From Actinomycetes bacterium (GTDB taxonomy: Bacteria > Actinomycetota > JAICYB01): DNA of 39,793 bases. Below are positions 1-10,592 of this stretch, piece after piece. The DNA is taken from contig JAICYB010000030.1 in NCBI GenBank assembly GCA_025934435.1, positions 1 through 39,793 of the forward strand. The letters run 5' to 3'. The number at the start of each line of letters is the position of its first letter. The stretch's first letter is position 1. A model generated the notes under the pieces. That model was not told the origin of the DNA. It searched no databases and worked only from the letters and a program-made list of their open reading frames with translations. Both the position numbers and the translations under genes were made by a program.

Positions 1-65
1 ATGCGCTTCAGGGGAACCGACTTGGCCGGGTCGTGCGGCTTCACGCTCACGATCGTCCGGAGCAT
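1..65 (-). CDS. 5' end of an unidentified gene, cut by the window edge
   Basis: From an ATG at 63-65 the minus strand reads open for 21 codons to the window edge, beginning MLRTIVSVKPHDPAKSVP. The peptide looks like a genuine protein start rather than a shadow, but it is too short to place in a family. It lies about 58 bases beyond the fadA5 stop and points the same way, so it could be the next gene of that operon. No good Shine-Dalgarno sequence is visible. The 10-bp palindrome TGTCCGGACA lies just upstream at 78-87. Confidence 0.35.
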   Translation of the reverse strand, partial: MLRTIVSVKPHDPAKSVPLKR

Positions 66-123
66 ACCGGCCGCGAGTGTCCGGACAAGGGGACAACATG
101 GTGCAGCACTGCAGCGGTAGGAG

Positions 124-2397
<2,274 letters not shown>

Positions 2398-2413
<16 letters not shown>

Positions 2414-2811
2414 AGTTTCACCGTCCCCGTCACGTGATCGCCGAGCGAGTTCGCGCCGCGTACCTCGACATCGATCACGCCGTCTTCCTTCGACGTGACC
2501 CGTCCGGTCATCGTCATGGTGTCGTACGGATAGTTCGGCGCGCCGAGGCGGATCGACACGGACTGCAGCAGCGCTTCCGGGCCGGCCCAGTCGGTGATGA
2601 ATCGTCCGACGAATCCGTTCGTCGTGAGGATATTCATGAAGATGTCCTTCGAGCCCTTCTGCTGCGCGAGGTCGCGGTCGTGATGGACGTCTTGGTAGTC
2701 ACGCGTCGCGATGGCCGTCGACACGATGAGCGTCGGCGTGATCTCGATGACGAGCGGCGGCAGCTCGGTGCCGACGGCGACGTCGGCATAGCTCAGCGTG
2801 CTGGTCGCCAT
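2398..2811 (-). CDS. chsH1: ChsH1-type MaoC hydratase subunit
   Basis: A hotdog-fold protein of 137 residues and the catalytic half of the heteromeric enoyl-CoA hydratase ChsH1-ChsH2, which hydrates the steroid 17(20)-enoyl-CoA. The hydratase motif RDYQDVHHDRD (residues 37-47) holds the expected Asp and His, followed by GSKDIFMNILTTNGF and TDWAGPEALL, all as in M. tuberculosis ChsH1. The ATG at 2809-2811 is chosen because GAGGAAGGA sits about 10 bases upstream and because the protein then matches ChsH1 from its N-terminus. It overlaps the end of chsH2 by 19 bases. Longer reading in this frame is low-complexity Arg-rich sequence inside chsH2 and is rejected. Confidence 0.92.
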
Positions 2812-3722
2812 TGCGGCAACGTCCTTCCTCGTTCGTTGTCGGCGAAGACGAGTTCGACACCCATCCCGATGCGCACATCGGACGGGTCGACGTCGATCAC
2901 GTTGCCGACGATGCGGGTGCCCTCGGCGAGGGAGACAAGAGCGACGGCGAAGGGGTGCGTCCGCCCGGGAACTTCGGGACGGTGATGGACGACGAAGCTG
3001 TAGACCTCGCCGCGTCCGGACGCGACGATGAAGTCCCACTCCTTCGACCGGCACTTCCAGCACAGCGGTCGGGGCGGATGCCGCAAGGTTCCGCAGGACG
3101 AACAGCGCTGGATCCGGAGCTCGCCGGCTTCGACGCCCTCCCAGAAGAACGCACTGTCGCGAGGGGGCGGCGGGATGTCCGACTTCTTCGGCTTCGGCGT
3201 CGAGGGCTTGAACTTCAGGATGCGGAAGCGCATCTCGCCGACGACCTCACCGCTCTGGTCGCGGTAGGTCTGCAGCGTCGTGATGAAGTATCCCTCGCCG
3301 AGCCCGGTGGTCTTCGGCCCGGTCACCGACTCGACCTCGGAGCTGACCGTCAGGAGGTCACCCGGGCGCAGGTAGCGGTGGTAGATCTGCTCGCAGTTCG
3401 TCGCGACGACCCCGACGTAGCCCTCGGCGTCCACCATCGACATCAGACGGGACTGCGGATCTTCCCCGTCGGAGCGTCGCGGGACGAGGCCCTGCATCGT
3501 CCATACCTGTAATGACGTCGCCGGCGCGACGATCCCGCCGTGGACGGACCGCTTCGCGAACGACTCGTCCGTGTAGACGGGATTGCGGTCCCCGAGCGCG
3601 TCCGTCAGATGGCGGATCATCGGCTCGTTGACCGGGTCGCGCGCCACCGTCGGACCCCCGTAGGGCTTCCCGACGAACTCCTGCAGACGTTCGGCGAGGG
3701 TCCTCGAAGCGGTCTGTGTCAC
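2793..3722 (-). CDS. chsH2: ChsH2-type MaoC-DUF35 hydratase/aldolase subunit
   Basis: A two-domain protein of 309 residues. Residues about 1-170 are a MaoC-like hotdog domain (GGPTVARDPVNEPMIRHL, DRNPVYTDESFA, FRILKFKPS), the structural partner of ChsH1. After a Lys/Pro-rich linker (KPSTPKPKKSDIPPPP), residues about 190-309 form a DUF35 domain with a zinc ribbon (CSSCG and CWKC) and an OB-fold that in the family activates the aldolase Ltp2. Length and order match mycobacterial ChsH2. It starts with GTG at 3720-3722 with GGAG five bases upstream, and is the first gene of the chsH2-chsH1-ltp2-fadA5 operon. A KstR-like palindrome at 3733-3748 lies directly in front. Confidence 0.93.
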   Translation of the reverse strand: MTQTASRTLAERLQEFVGKPYGGPTVARDPVNEPMIRHLTDALGDRNPVYTDESFAKRSVHGGIVAPATSLQVWTMQGLVPRRSDGEDPQSRLMSMVDAEGYVGVVATNCEQIYHRYLRPGDLLTVSSEVESVTGPKTTGLGEGYFITTLQTYRDQSGEVVGEMRFRILKFKPSTPKPKKSDIPPPPRDSAFFWEGVEAGELRIQRCSSCGTLRHPPRPLCWKCRSKEWDFIVASGRGEVYSFVVHHRPEVPGRTHPFAVALVSLAEGTRIVGNVIDVDPSDVRIGMGVELVFADNERGRTLPQWRPAR

Positions 3723-3732
3723 GACGTCTCCA

Positions 3733-3748
3733 CTAGAACACGTTCTAG
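3733..3748. promoter_or_regulatory. KstR-like operator A, between chsH2 and the GGDEF gene
   Basis: CTAGAACACGTTCTAG has perfect 7-bp arms around a 2-bp centre and fits the mycobacterial KstR consensus TnnAACnnGTTnnA at every defined position. It is the exact reverse complement of the site at 26528-26543. It begins 11 bases upstream of the chsH2 GTG and 38 bases upstream of the divergent diguanylate cyclase, so it could repress both. No kstR gene lies in the window. Confidence 0.85.
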
Positions 3749-3774
3749 GACGCTAACGCATCCGAACAGGCGCA

Positions 3775-3780
3775 TACTGT
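3775..3780 (+). promoter_or_regulatory. Putative leaderless -10 box of the GGDEF gene
   Basis: TACTGT fits the actinobacterial -10 pattern TAnnnT and stands 5 bases before the ATG at 3786. No Shine-Dalgarno sequence lies between, so transcription would start at or beside the start codon. The same geometry recurs in front of four other genes in the window. Confidence 0.55.
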
Positions 3781-3785
3781 TTCGC

Positions 3786-5594
3786 ATGGGGCCCGCGGCA
3801 CGGGGTTGGGGGCAGACCGTTACTCGTATCGCGCTGCTGGCTGCGCTCTATCTCGCCGGCGCGCATGCCGGGCTCGCCGTCGCGTTCAGCAACCGGAACG
3901 TCACCACCGTTTGGCCCCCGACGGGGATCGCCGTGGCCGGACTGCTCATCTGGGGGATCGACGTATGGCCCGGCATCGTCATCGGCGCGTTCCTGGCGAA
4001 CATCACGAATCACGCCGGCGTTGGAACGTCCGCGGCGATCGTCGTCGGTAACACCGCAGCACCGGTCGTCGCGGCCTTGGTGCTCCGCAGCGTCTCGTGG
4101 TTCGACGATGCGCTCGAGCGATTGCGTGACGTGTTGTCGCTGCTGCTCGTCGGTGGGTTCGGTGCGATGACGATCAGCGCAACACTCGGTACATCCGCCC
4201 TCCTGCTGACGCATGCGACGACGGCGTCGCGTGCATTGTCCGTCTGGGCGGTCTGGTGGGTCGGCGACGCGATCGGCGTCGTCCTGTTCGCGCCCTTCCT
4301 GTTGCTCGCCTCACGAACGACGAGAAACGATCCGATCGTCGCGCGCCTCCGCGAGACGATCTTGCTCGTCGTGTTCGCGGTCGCGATCGTGCTGACGGTC
4401 TTCAACGTTCACGCCCCGCTCGCGTACCTCATCCTGGTGCCCGTCGTGTGGGCGGCGCTCTCGTTCGAACAGGTCGGAGCGTCGCTGGTCACGATCATCC
4501 TCGCCGCGATCGCGGTGGCGGAGACCGTCGCCGGACACGGACCATTCGCGAGCGGAACGCCGACGCAGAACCTGGCGTCACTGCAGATCTTCAACGCCAT
4601 CGTCGCGTTCGCCGGATTGTCGCTCGCGTGTGTCGCGTCCGCGCGCCGCCGAGCGGAGGACGCGCTCCGGTCGAGTGAGGCGCGTTACCGGCGCCTCTTC
4701 GAGCGCGCGACCGATCCGATCTGGATCCACGACCTCGACGGCCGGATCACGTACGCGAATCACGCGGCGGCGCGGGTGACGGGTTACCCGATCGACCGGC
4801 TGAGCACGATGTCGATCTTCGACCTCGCCGGCGCGCATCAGGAGCCGACGATCCGCCGGGCGATCCGCCAACTGCTCGAGGTCGGTGAGACGACCTCGCT
4901 CGAGATCGAGCTGCGGGGGCCCGGCGGGACGCTCGTCGCCCTCGAGCTCTCCGCCGTTCTCGTACGCGAGGGCGAGCCGACCGGTGTGCAGCTCATCGGA
5001 CGAGACATCACGGCGCGCAACATCACGGAAGGACAGCTTCGCCGGAACGCTTTGCGCGATCCGGTGACGGGCCTTCCTAACCGAACTCTCGTGATCGAAC
5101 GCATCGAGTACGCACTCGCGGTGGACGACGACACGAACACGGGCGTCGCGCTCGTGATCTGCGACATCGACGACTTCGGACGCATCAATACGACCGACGG
5201 CCGCGGCGCGGGCGACTCGCTCCTTCGTAGCGTCGGCCACAAGCTGGACGGCGTCCTTCGCGGCTCGGACACCATCGGACGCATCGGGGGCGACGAGTTC
5301 GCGGTGATCGTGTCTCCGATCCGCGACGCGGACGAAGCCCATCTGATGGCCCGGCGCATCTCGGATGCCGTGCACGGATGCGCGCCGCATCATCCGACGG
5401 TCTGCATCGGGATCGCGATACGCACTCCCGACATCGCCGACGTCGAATCCCTCGTGCGACGTGCCGATCTCGCGATGCGCCACGCGAAACGTGGCGGCGC
5501 GGGCTCCATCGAGATGTACGGGGCGCACATCGAACCGGACACCGAAGTCTTCGAAGACATCCGCACGAGACTCGAACGCTCGCTCGAGCGTTGA
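3786..5594 (+). CDS. MASE1-PAS-GGDEF diguanylate cyclase
   Basis: A membrane protein of 602 residues predicted to make cyclic di-GMP. Residues about 10-290 form a MASE1-type sensor with some eight hydrophobic segments (opening ALYLAGAHAGLAVAF, TTVWPPTGIAVAGLLIWG). Residues about 295-415 are a PAS domain (RYRRLFERATDPIWIHD to IGRDITAR). The GGDEF domain starts at RDPVTGLPNR; the active-site GGDEF is intact at 501-505, and RGSD at 492-495 fits the inhibitory I-site spacing. No EAL or HD-GYP domain follows. The ATG at 3786 is chosen because residues upstream in this frame are antisense to chsH2 and a TACTGT box sits 5 bases ahead. The MFS gene follows with a TTGA overlap. Confidence 0.9.
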   Translation: MGPAARGWGQTVTRIALLAALYLAGAHAGLAVAFSNRNVTTVWPPTGIAVAGLLIWGIDVWPGIVIGAFLANITNHAGVGTSAAIVVGNTAAPVVAALVLRSVSWFDDALERLRDVLSLLLVGGFGAMTISATLGTSALLLTHATTASRALSVWAVWWVGDAIGVVLFAPFLLLASRTTRNDPIVARLRETILLVVFAVAIVLTVFNVHAPLAYLILVPVVWAALSFEQVGASLVTIILAAIAVAETVAGHGPFASGTPTQNLASLQIFNAIVAFAGLSLACVASARRRAEDALRSSEARYRRLFERATDPIWIHDLDGRITYANHAAARVTGYPIDRLSTMSIFDLAGAHQEPTIRRAIRQLLEVGETTSLEIELRGPGGTLVALELSAVLVREGEPTGVQLIGRDITARNITEGQLRRNALRDPVTGLPNRTLVIERIEYALAVDDDTNTGVALVICDIDDFGRINTTDGRGAGDSLLRSVGHKLDGVLRGSDTIGRIGGDEFAVIVSPIRDADEAHLMARRISDAVHGCAPHHPTVCIGIAIRTPDIADVESLVRRADLAMRHAKRGGAGSIEMYGAHIEPDTEVFEDIRTRLERSLER

Positions 5595-6892
5595 ACAAAG
5601 CGGGCTGGGGCAGCTACGGCCGCGGCCCCGTCCTGTTCCTCGCCGGTGTCGCGTTCATCGATTCCGTCGATCGCGGCATCCTTCCGGGCGTTCTCTCGCT
5701 GGTGCAGAAGGATCTGCACTTCAGCGACAGCGAAGCCGGAGTGCTCGCGTCGGTCTTCGTCCTGACGTCGTTCGTCGCGACGATCCCCGCGGGCTACATC
5801 GCGGACCGATTCCGGCGCACGTACGTCATCGGGATCGCGCTCGCCGCGTGGGGCGCGCTCACCGCAGCCAACGCCGCCGTGCGGAACTTCACGCAGTTCC
5901 TGGGCGTACGCGCGTTGCTCGGCGCTGGTGACGCGGTCAACGGGCCGGCGTCGAATTCACTCCTCGCCGACTACTACGACGCATCGATCCGCGGCCGAGC
6001 GTACGCGTACACCCGCGTCGCACCGACCGTCGGCTACGCCGTCGGACTCGGCGTCGGGGGCGCCGTCGGGTCCGCGTTCGGATGGCGAGCCGCATTCCTG
6101 ATCGTCGGCGTACCGGGGTCGCTTCTGGCGTTCGCGATGACGCGGGTGAAGGAGCCGGCGCGCGGCGAATCCGATCGCACGGACACGAGCGATTCGCTCC
6201 TGCAGTCGGGGGCCGAGCGCGGGTGGCGACCTCTGCTGCGCGACGTTCGCGAAGTCGCGAGTGTTCCGTCCCTCCGTGCCGTGATGATCGGCACGGCCAT
6301 CTCGACGGGAGCACTCACCGGACTCGGCTACTGGGCGGCACCGTTCTACGACCGGCACACCTCGCTGCATGGCGGGGGGTCAGCCGAAGTGGTCGGCGTC
6401 ATCATCTTGTTCGGCGCGATCGTCGGGACGATCCTCGGGGGCCGTGCCGCCGACCGCGCACGAGAACGCGACGTCTCGTCGCCGATGCGCGTCGCCGGCA
6501 TCACCCAGCTCATCGCGGGCGTCATCCTCGCCGCGACGTTCCTGCACGAACCGCTGATCGTCCGGCTCCCGGGTCAGCTGATCGGCGTCGCCTTCGTCGT
6601 CGCGGCGTTCCCGGCGCTCTCGGCGATGACATCCGAGATCGTGCAGCCGCGTGTGCGCGGGACGGCGTTCGCGCTGTCGGGTTTCCTCGGGGCGCTCGCG
6701 TCGGCCATCTCCCCGCTGCTGATCGGCGTCATCGCCGACCGGTTCCCGATCGCCATCCACGGTGCGCGCAAGGGGAACCTCGCGACGGCGTTCCTCATCG
6801 TGACTCCGCTCATACTGGTGGGAGCATCGGTCGTCCTGAACGGACGACGCCACGTCGAGGCCGACATCGCGCGGATAAAGGAGACGACATGA
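5591..6892 (+). CDS. MFS transporter, spinster-like
   Basis: A major facilitator protein of 433 residues with about 12 hydrophobic segments. The MFS signature between helices 2 and 3 reads GYIADRFRRTYVIG, preceded by helix 1 with FIDSVDRGILPGV. A central soluble loop rich in charged residues (about 190-225) separates the halves. The substrate is unknown; context (diguanylate cyclase upstream, aldehyde dehydrogenase downstream) suggests an organic acid or a hydrophobic catabolite. It starts with TTG at 5591, whose last two bases form the TGA stop of the upstream gene, and ends in an ATGA overlap with the next gene, so the three genes look like one translationally coupled operon. Confidence 0.85.
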   Translation: MNKAGWGSYGRGPVLFLAGVAFIDSVDRGILPGVLSLVQKDLHFSDSEAGVLASVFVLTSFVATIPAGYIADRFRRTYVIGIALAAWGALTAANAAVRNFTQFLGVRALLGAGDAVNGPASNSLLADYYDASIRGRAYAYTRVAPTVGYAVGLGVGGAVGSAFGWRAAFLIVGVPGSLLAFAMTRVKEPARGESDRTDTSDSLLQSGAERGWRPLLRDVREVASVPSLRAVMIGTAISTGALTGLGYWAAPFYDRHTSLHGGGSAEVVGVIILFGAIVGTILGGRAADRARERDVSSPMRVAGITQLIAGVILAATFLHEPLIVRLPGQLIGVAFVVAAFPALSAMTSEIVQPRVRGTAFALSGFLGALASAISPLLIGVIADRFPIAIHGARKGNLATAFLIVTPLILVGASVVLNGRRHVEADIARIKETT

Positions 6893-8346
6893 TCACCCAG
6901 GACAAGCTCTTCATCGGCGGGGAGTTCGTCCCACCGGCGGGCACCGATCTCATCGAAGTCATCTCCCCGTCGACGGAAGAAGTCATCGGACGCGTGCCGG
7001 ACGGAACGAACGCCGACGTCGACCACGCCGTTGCCGCGGCTCGTGAAGCATTCGACCGTGGGCCGTGGCCGAACATCGCGGCGTCGGAACGAGCCGACAT
7101 CATGGCGAAGCTCAGCGGACTCATCCAAGCACGCAGCCAAGAGTTCTCCGAACTCATATCGAGCGAGAACGGATCGCCCATCTCGTGGTCGCTCATGGGC
7201 CAGGTGTTCGCGGCGACGATGGTGCTCGACTTCTACACGAACCTCGCGCGCGAATACGCGTTCGAAGAGGAGCGCCCGGGACTGATGGGTTCGCCGGCGC
7301 TCGTGCGGCGCGAGCCCGTCGGCGTCGCGGCGTGCATCATCCCGTGGAACGTCCCGCTGTTCGTGACGATGCTGAAGCTCGGGCCGGCGATGGCGGCCGG
7401 TTGCACCGTCGTGGTCAAGCCGTCGCCCGAGACACCACTCGACGCGTACCTCCTCGCGGAGTGCGCGAAGGAAGCGGGTGTTCCGTCCGGCGTTATCAAC
7501 ATCGTCGCGGCGGGACGCGAGGTCGGCGAATATCTCGTGACGCATCCGAACATCGACAAGGTCGCATTCACCGGTTCGACGGCGGTCGGACGGCGCATCG
7601 GCGCTCTGTGCGGCGAGCGACTCCGTCGCTTCACGCTCGAGCTCGGCGGCAAGTCGGCGGCGATCATCCTCGATGATGCTGATGTCTCCGCGGCGATCCC
7701 CGGACTCGTCCCGGCCGGGATGATGAACAACGGCCAAGCGTGCGTCGCGCAGACGCGCATCCTCGCTTCGCGCGATCGCTACGACGAAGTCGTAGACGCA
7801 CTCGTCGAGGAAGTCACGAAGCTCAAGCTCGGCGACCAGATGGACCCGGCCACGCACGTCGGTCCACTGGTCGCGAAGCGTCAGCAGGATCGCGTGCTCG
7901 GCTACATCGAGAAGGGTCAGGACGAAGGCGCGAAGGTCGCGATCGGCGGCGGAAAAGGGATGGACCGCGGCTGGTTCATCGAACCGACGGTATTCACGAA
8001 CGTCGACAACAAGATGACGATCGCGCAAGAGGAGATCTTCGGCCCGGTCGTCGCGGTGATCCCCTACGACGACATCGAGGACGCCGTGCGCATCGCGAAC
8101 GACTCGATCTACGGACTGTCCGGCAGCGTGTGGAGCGCGGACAGTGACCGCGCGACCGAGATCGCGAAGCGCATGCAGACGGGGACCGTTTCGGTGAACG
8201 GATTCATCCTCGACTTCAGCTGTCCGTTCGGCGGCTTCAAGTCGTCCGGCATGGGACGCGAGCTGGGCCGCGAAGGCCTCGAGGCATACCTCGAAGCGAA
8301 GACGATCAGCTACCCGACAGGACGAACCACGCCCGTCGGCGGGTAG
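6889..8346 (+). CDS. NAD(P)-dependent aldehyde dehydrogenase
   Basis: A soluble aldehyde dehydrogenase of 485 residues, full length for the family. The cofactor-binding IIPWNVPLFV and FTGSTAVGRRIG motifs are present. The general base Glu251 lies in LELGGKS and the nucleophile Cys285 in NNGQACVAQTR, 34 residues apart as usual. The C-terminal PFGGFKSSGMGRELG motif is also present. Many homologues in actinobacterial catabolic clusters act on medium-chain, aromatic or steroid aldehydes; the substrate cannot be told here. The ATG (6889-6891) overlaps the MFS stop as ATGA. It converges with the esterase remnant, leaving 20 bases between stops. Confidence 0.92.
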   Translation: MITQDKLFIGGEFVPPAGTDLIEVISPSTEEVIGRVPDGTNADVDHAVAAAREAFDRGPWPNIAASERADIMAKLSGLIQARSQEFSELISSENGSPISWSLMGQVFAATMVLDFYTNLAREYAFEEERPGLMGSPALVRREPVGVAACIIPWNVPLFVTMLKLGPAMAAGCTVVVKPSPETPLDAYLLAECAKEAGVPSGVINIVAAGREVGEYLVTHPNIDKVAFTGSTAVGRRIGALCGERLRRFTLELGGKSAAIILDDADVSAAIPGLVPAGMMNNGQACVAQTRILASRDRYDEVVDALVEEVTKLKLGDQMDPATHVGPLVAKRQQDRVLGYIEKGQDEGAKVAIGGGKGMDRGWFIEPTVFTNVDNKMTIAQEEIFGPVVAVIPYDDIEDAVRIANDSIYGLSGSVWSADSDRATEIAKRMQTGTVSVNGFILDFSCPFGGFKSSGMGRELGREGLEAYLEAKTISYPTGRTTPVGG

Positions 8347-8366
8347 ATCAGCGGGTCGCAGACGAA

Positions 8367-9795
8367 CTAGAGGTCGCGCTCGAACCGCAGTCCGTCGTCG
8401 CGCGTTTCACTGTCGGTGTCGAACCAGCGGATGGGCTTCGTCCCGCTCGCGTAGGCCGGCCAGCCGACCGTTCCATCGGTGATGAAGCTGACCCAGTCGC
8501 GGTGCATCTCGCGGGCGAGACGGCGCGGTGCGTTCGGTCCGATCAGTCCATCGGCAACGCGTTCCGCGTCGAGGTTGTCCCACGCGAACGGGATGTCGAG
8601 ACAGTGCGCCGCGCCGACCGCGCCGTCGAAGAGCGGTGACCGCCACGCGAACTGATACCCGTACGTCGTCGCGTCGCCGCGATCCTCGAGCATCTTCGCG
8701 AGCGGCGCGCGGAACGCGCGGTCCGTCGACGCCTGCGCGACGAGGCTCGACGAGATCGTCCGTCCCGACGTGCGCTTTGTACGCGTCGAGATCGATCTTC
8801 ATCGACTCGAGTGACTTCATCGCTTGGTCGCCCTCGAGGTTCGCGCGCTGCATACGGATCGCGCCGTTGACCTCTTCCGTCGTCGAGCCGGCCAGAAGTG
8901 CGACGTCCGCTCCCGCGCCCTCGATGATCGCCTTGAACGGATGCTCCGGGATCGTTTCGCCGTCCGCGAACGGACGAAGTCCCGATGCTTTCGGATCGAA
9001 GCCTTTCATCAGCGCCGCCGCCGTGAACGGATTGCGCGCGACCTTCAGGTGCGCTTCGACGAGCTGATCGGGCGTGAATCGCGAAAGATCCTCTCGTGTC
9101 GGTCGAACACCCAGACGCTTCGCGACGTCGCGTCCGAGATCGCGCGCGGCTTCGGGAGGCATGCGCGAGTCGGACGTCCCACTCATGCCGATCACGCGAT
9201 GGAACAGTCCCTTCGCCTTCGGATTCACCATCAGCGTGATGCACGCGGCCGATCCGGCCGACTGCCCGCCGATCGTGACGCGCGACGGATCTCCACCGAA
9301 GTTCGCGATGTTGTCACGCACCCATTCGAGCGCCGCGACCCAGTCGAGCACGGCACGGTTGGACGGAGCACCCTCGATCTCGAGGAACCCCTCGACCCCG
9401 AGCCGGTAACCGATGGACACGACGACGACACCGTCGCGCGCGAAGCGCGTACCGACATACCACGGACTGCGATTGCAACCCGAGACGAAGCCGCCTCCGT
9501 GGATCCAGACGAACACCGGAAGCTTCGCCGAGATGTCCGGGGTGTAGATGTTCAGGTTGAGGAAGTCGTCGCCGGCTTCGACGGGCTCGGGGATGATCGT
9601 GATACCGGGGTCGCGCTGCGGCGCCGTCGGGCCGTACGCGAAGCACTCGCGCGTTCCGCTCCACGGTTCGTGCGCCGCCGGCGCGCCGAATCTGTTCTCG
9701 CCGAGCGGCGGGGCGGCGTAGGGGATGCCGAGGAAGACGTGCTGGTCTTCGAGGACGAACCCCTCGACCTTCCCGGACGTGGTCTCGGTGATCAA
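8367..9795 (-). pseudogene. Type-B carboxylesterase broken by a frameshift
   Basis: A carboxylesterase (alpha/beta hydrolase) read in two frames. The first, from a TTG at 9795, holds the oxyanion-hole block VFVWIHGGGFVSG and the nucleophile in TIGGQSAGSAA, then turns to Arg-rich nonsense after about 9 kb position 8760. The second frame resumes at SSLVAQASTDRAFRAPL and runs to a stop at 8367; it carries the catalytic-His block GAAHCLDIPFAWDNL. Joining them needs the loss of one base (or gain of two) near 8745-8775, giving an esterase of about 475 residues, normal for the family. The serine and histidine of the triad are thus in different frames: either a recent pseudogene or a single sequencing error. 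The TTG start overlaps the upstream lipase stop as TTGA. Confidence 0.85.
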
Positions 9796-10544
9796 CGCTC
9801 GAAGATGGTAGCGGCTACGTCCTCACGCTCTTCATACGGACGCCAGCGCTTCTGCTGGAGGCGGTCGAGGATCACGGCTATCGCCGCCGGGTTGTGGATG
9901 AGGCCGCTGTGCGATCCCTTCACCTCGATCACTTCGACGCGCTTGCCCTCGTCGGGGATGCAGATCTTCCACGGGACGACGCCGTCGGTCTTCGTGAAGA
10001 TCGCCGTGAGCGGAACGGGAAGCGGACGGAGCATCGCGTCCGGATCGGCGTCTTTGACGTTGTCGCTGTGCAGCGGTGCGAGCGCTTGGAACAGCGGCGT
10101 CACCGGGCTGGTCGCGCGGCCCGGGCGACGGAACGGCGATCCGAGCGTGATCACCTGCCGCACGATCTCGGGGGCCGACCGCGCGATCTCGCGCGAGTAG
10201 ATACCGCCGAGGCTGTGTCCGATCAGGGTGAGCGGTTCCCGGTGTTCCCCGACGAGTCCACGCACACGCTCGCGCAACCCGGTGACGATTCGATCGGTCG
10301 GGCCGAGGTTGCGGCCGAGACGCCACGCGTGCACGTGATACCCGAGCGCTCGGAGCAGCCGGCGGAGCGCGAGCGTCGAGCCGTCGGAACCGATGAATCC
10401 GGGCAGGACGAGGATCGGACGGTCGTCGCCTTTCGGTCCTTTCGCGAGGTTGCGACGCGCGGCGAGGAAGGTCCCGAACTCGCGCGCCGCGCGCGGCGCT
10501 TCGGTGGCGAATCGTCCTCGGGCGGCGGGTTGGCGCACTGCCAC
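9792..10544 (-). CDS. Alpha/beta-hydrolase, lipase-like
   Basis: A hydrolase of 250 residues. PILVLPGFIGSDGS gives the oxyanion-hole region, LTLIGHSLGGIYSRE the nucleophile elbow with Ser in GHSLG, a TKTDGVVPW block probably carries the acid, and GSHSGLIHNP the histidine. It resembles bacterial triacylglycerol lipases and esterases of the PGAP1/LipA type. No signal peptide is seen, so it is probably intracellular. The GTG at 10544 (GTG GCA GTG) is the likely start; the second GTG six bases on is an alternative. It is divergent from an acyl-CoA dehydrogenase with a palindrome between them, and coupled to the esterase downstream, which suggests use of fatty or sterol esters. Confidence 0.78.
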   Translation of the reverse strand: MAVRQPAARGRFATEAPRAAREFGTFLAARRNLAKGPKGDDRPILVLPGFIGSDGSTLALRRLLRALGYHVHAWRLGRNLGPTDRIVTGLRERVRGLVGEHREPLTLIGHSLGGIYSREIARSAPEIVRQVITLGSPFRRPGRATSPVTPLFQALAPLHSDNVKDADPDAMLRPLPVPLTAIFTKTDGVVPWKICIPDEGKRVEVIEVKGSHSGLIHNPAAIAVILDRLQQKRWRPYEEREDVAATIFER

Positions 10545-10552
10545 AGTATGTA

Positions 10553-10570
10553 CTTGACTAATCAGTCAAG
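10553..10570. promoter_or_regulatory. Inverted repeat, probable TetR-family operator
   Basis: CTTGACTAATCAGTCAAG has perfect 7-bp arms and a 4-base centre. It lies between the lipase start (10544, minus) and the acyl-CoA dehydrogenase start (10593, plus), the place for a shared repressor site. The sequence differs from the KstR-like sites. The cognate regulator is not adjacent. Confidence 0.6.
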
Positions 10571-10592
10571 AGGCTGCCCGAGGGAGGGTCAC

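Noticed and set aside
78..87. TGTCCGGACA palindrome near the left edge as an operator.
   Set aside because: Ten bases of palindrome are expected by chance in 40 kb of GC-rich DNA, and the neighbouring gene is cut off.
6082..8346. A 754-codon open frame that joins an Arg-rich stretch to the aldehyde dehydrogenase.
   Set aside because: Its first 270 residues are a frame shadow of the MFS gene, rich in Arg/His/Pro; the dehydrogenase starts cleanly at ATG 6889 with an ATGA overlap.
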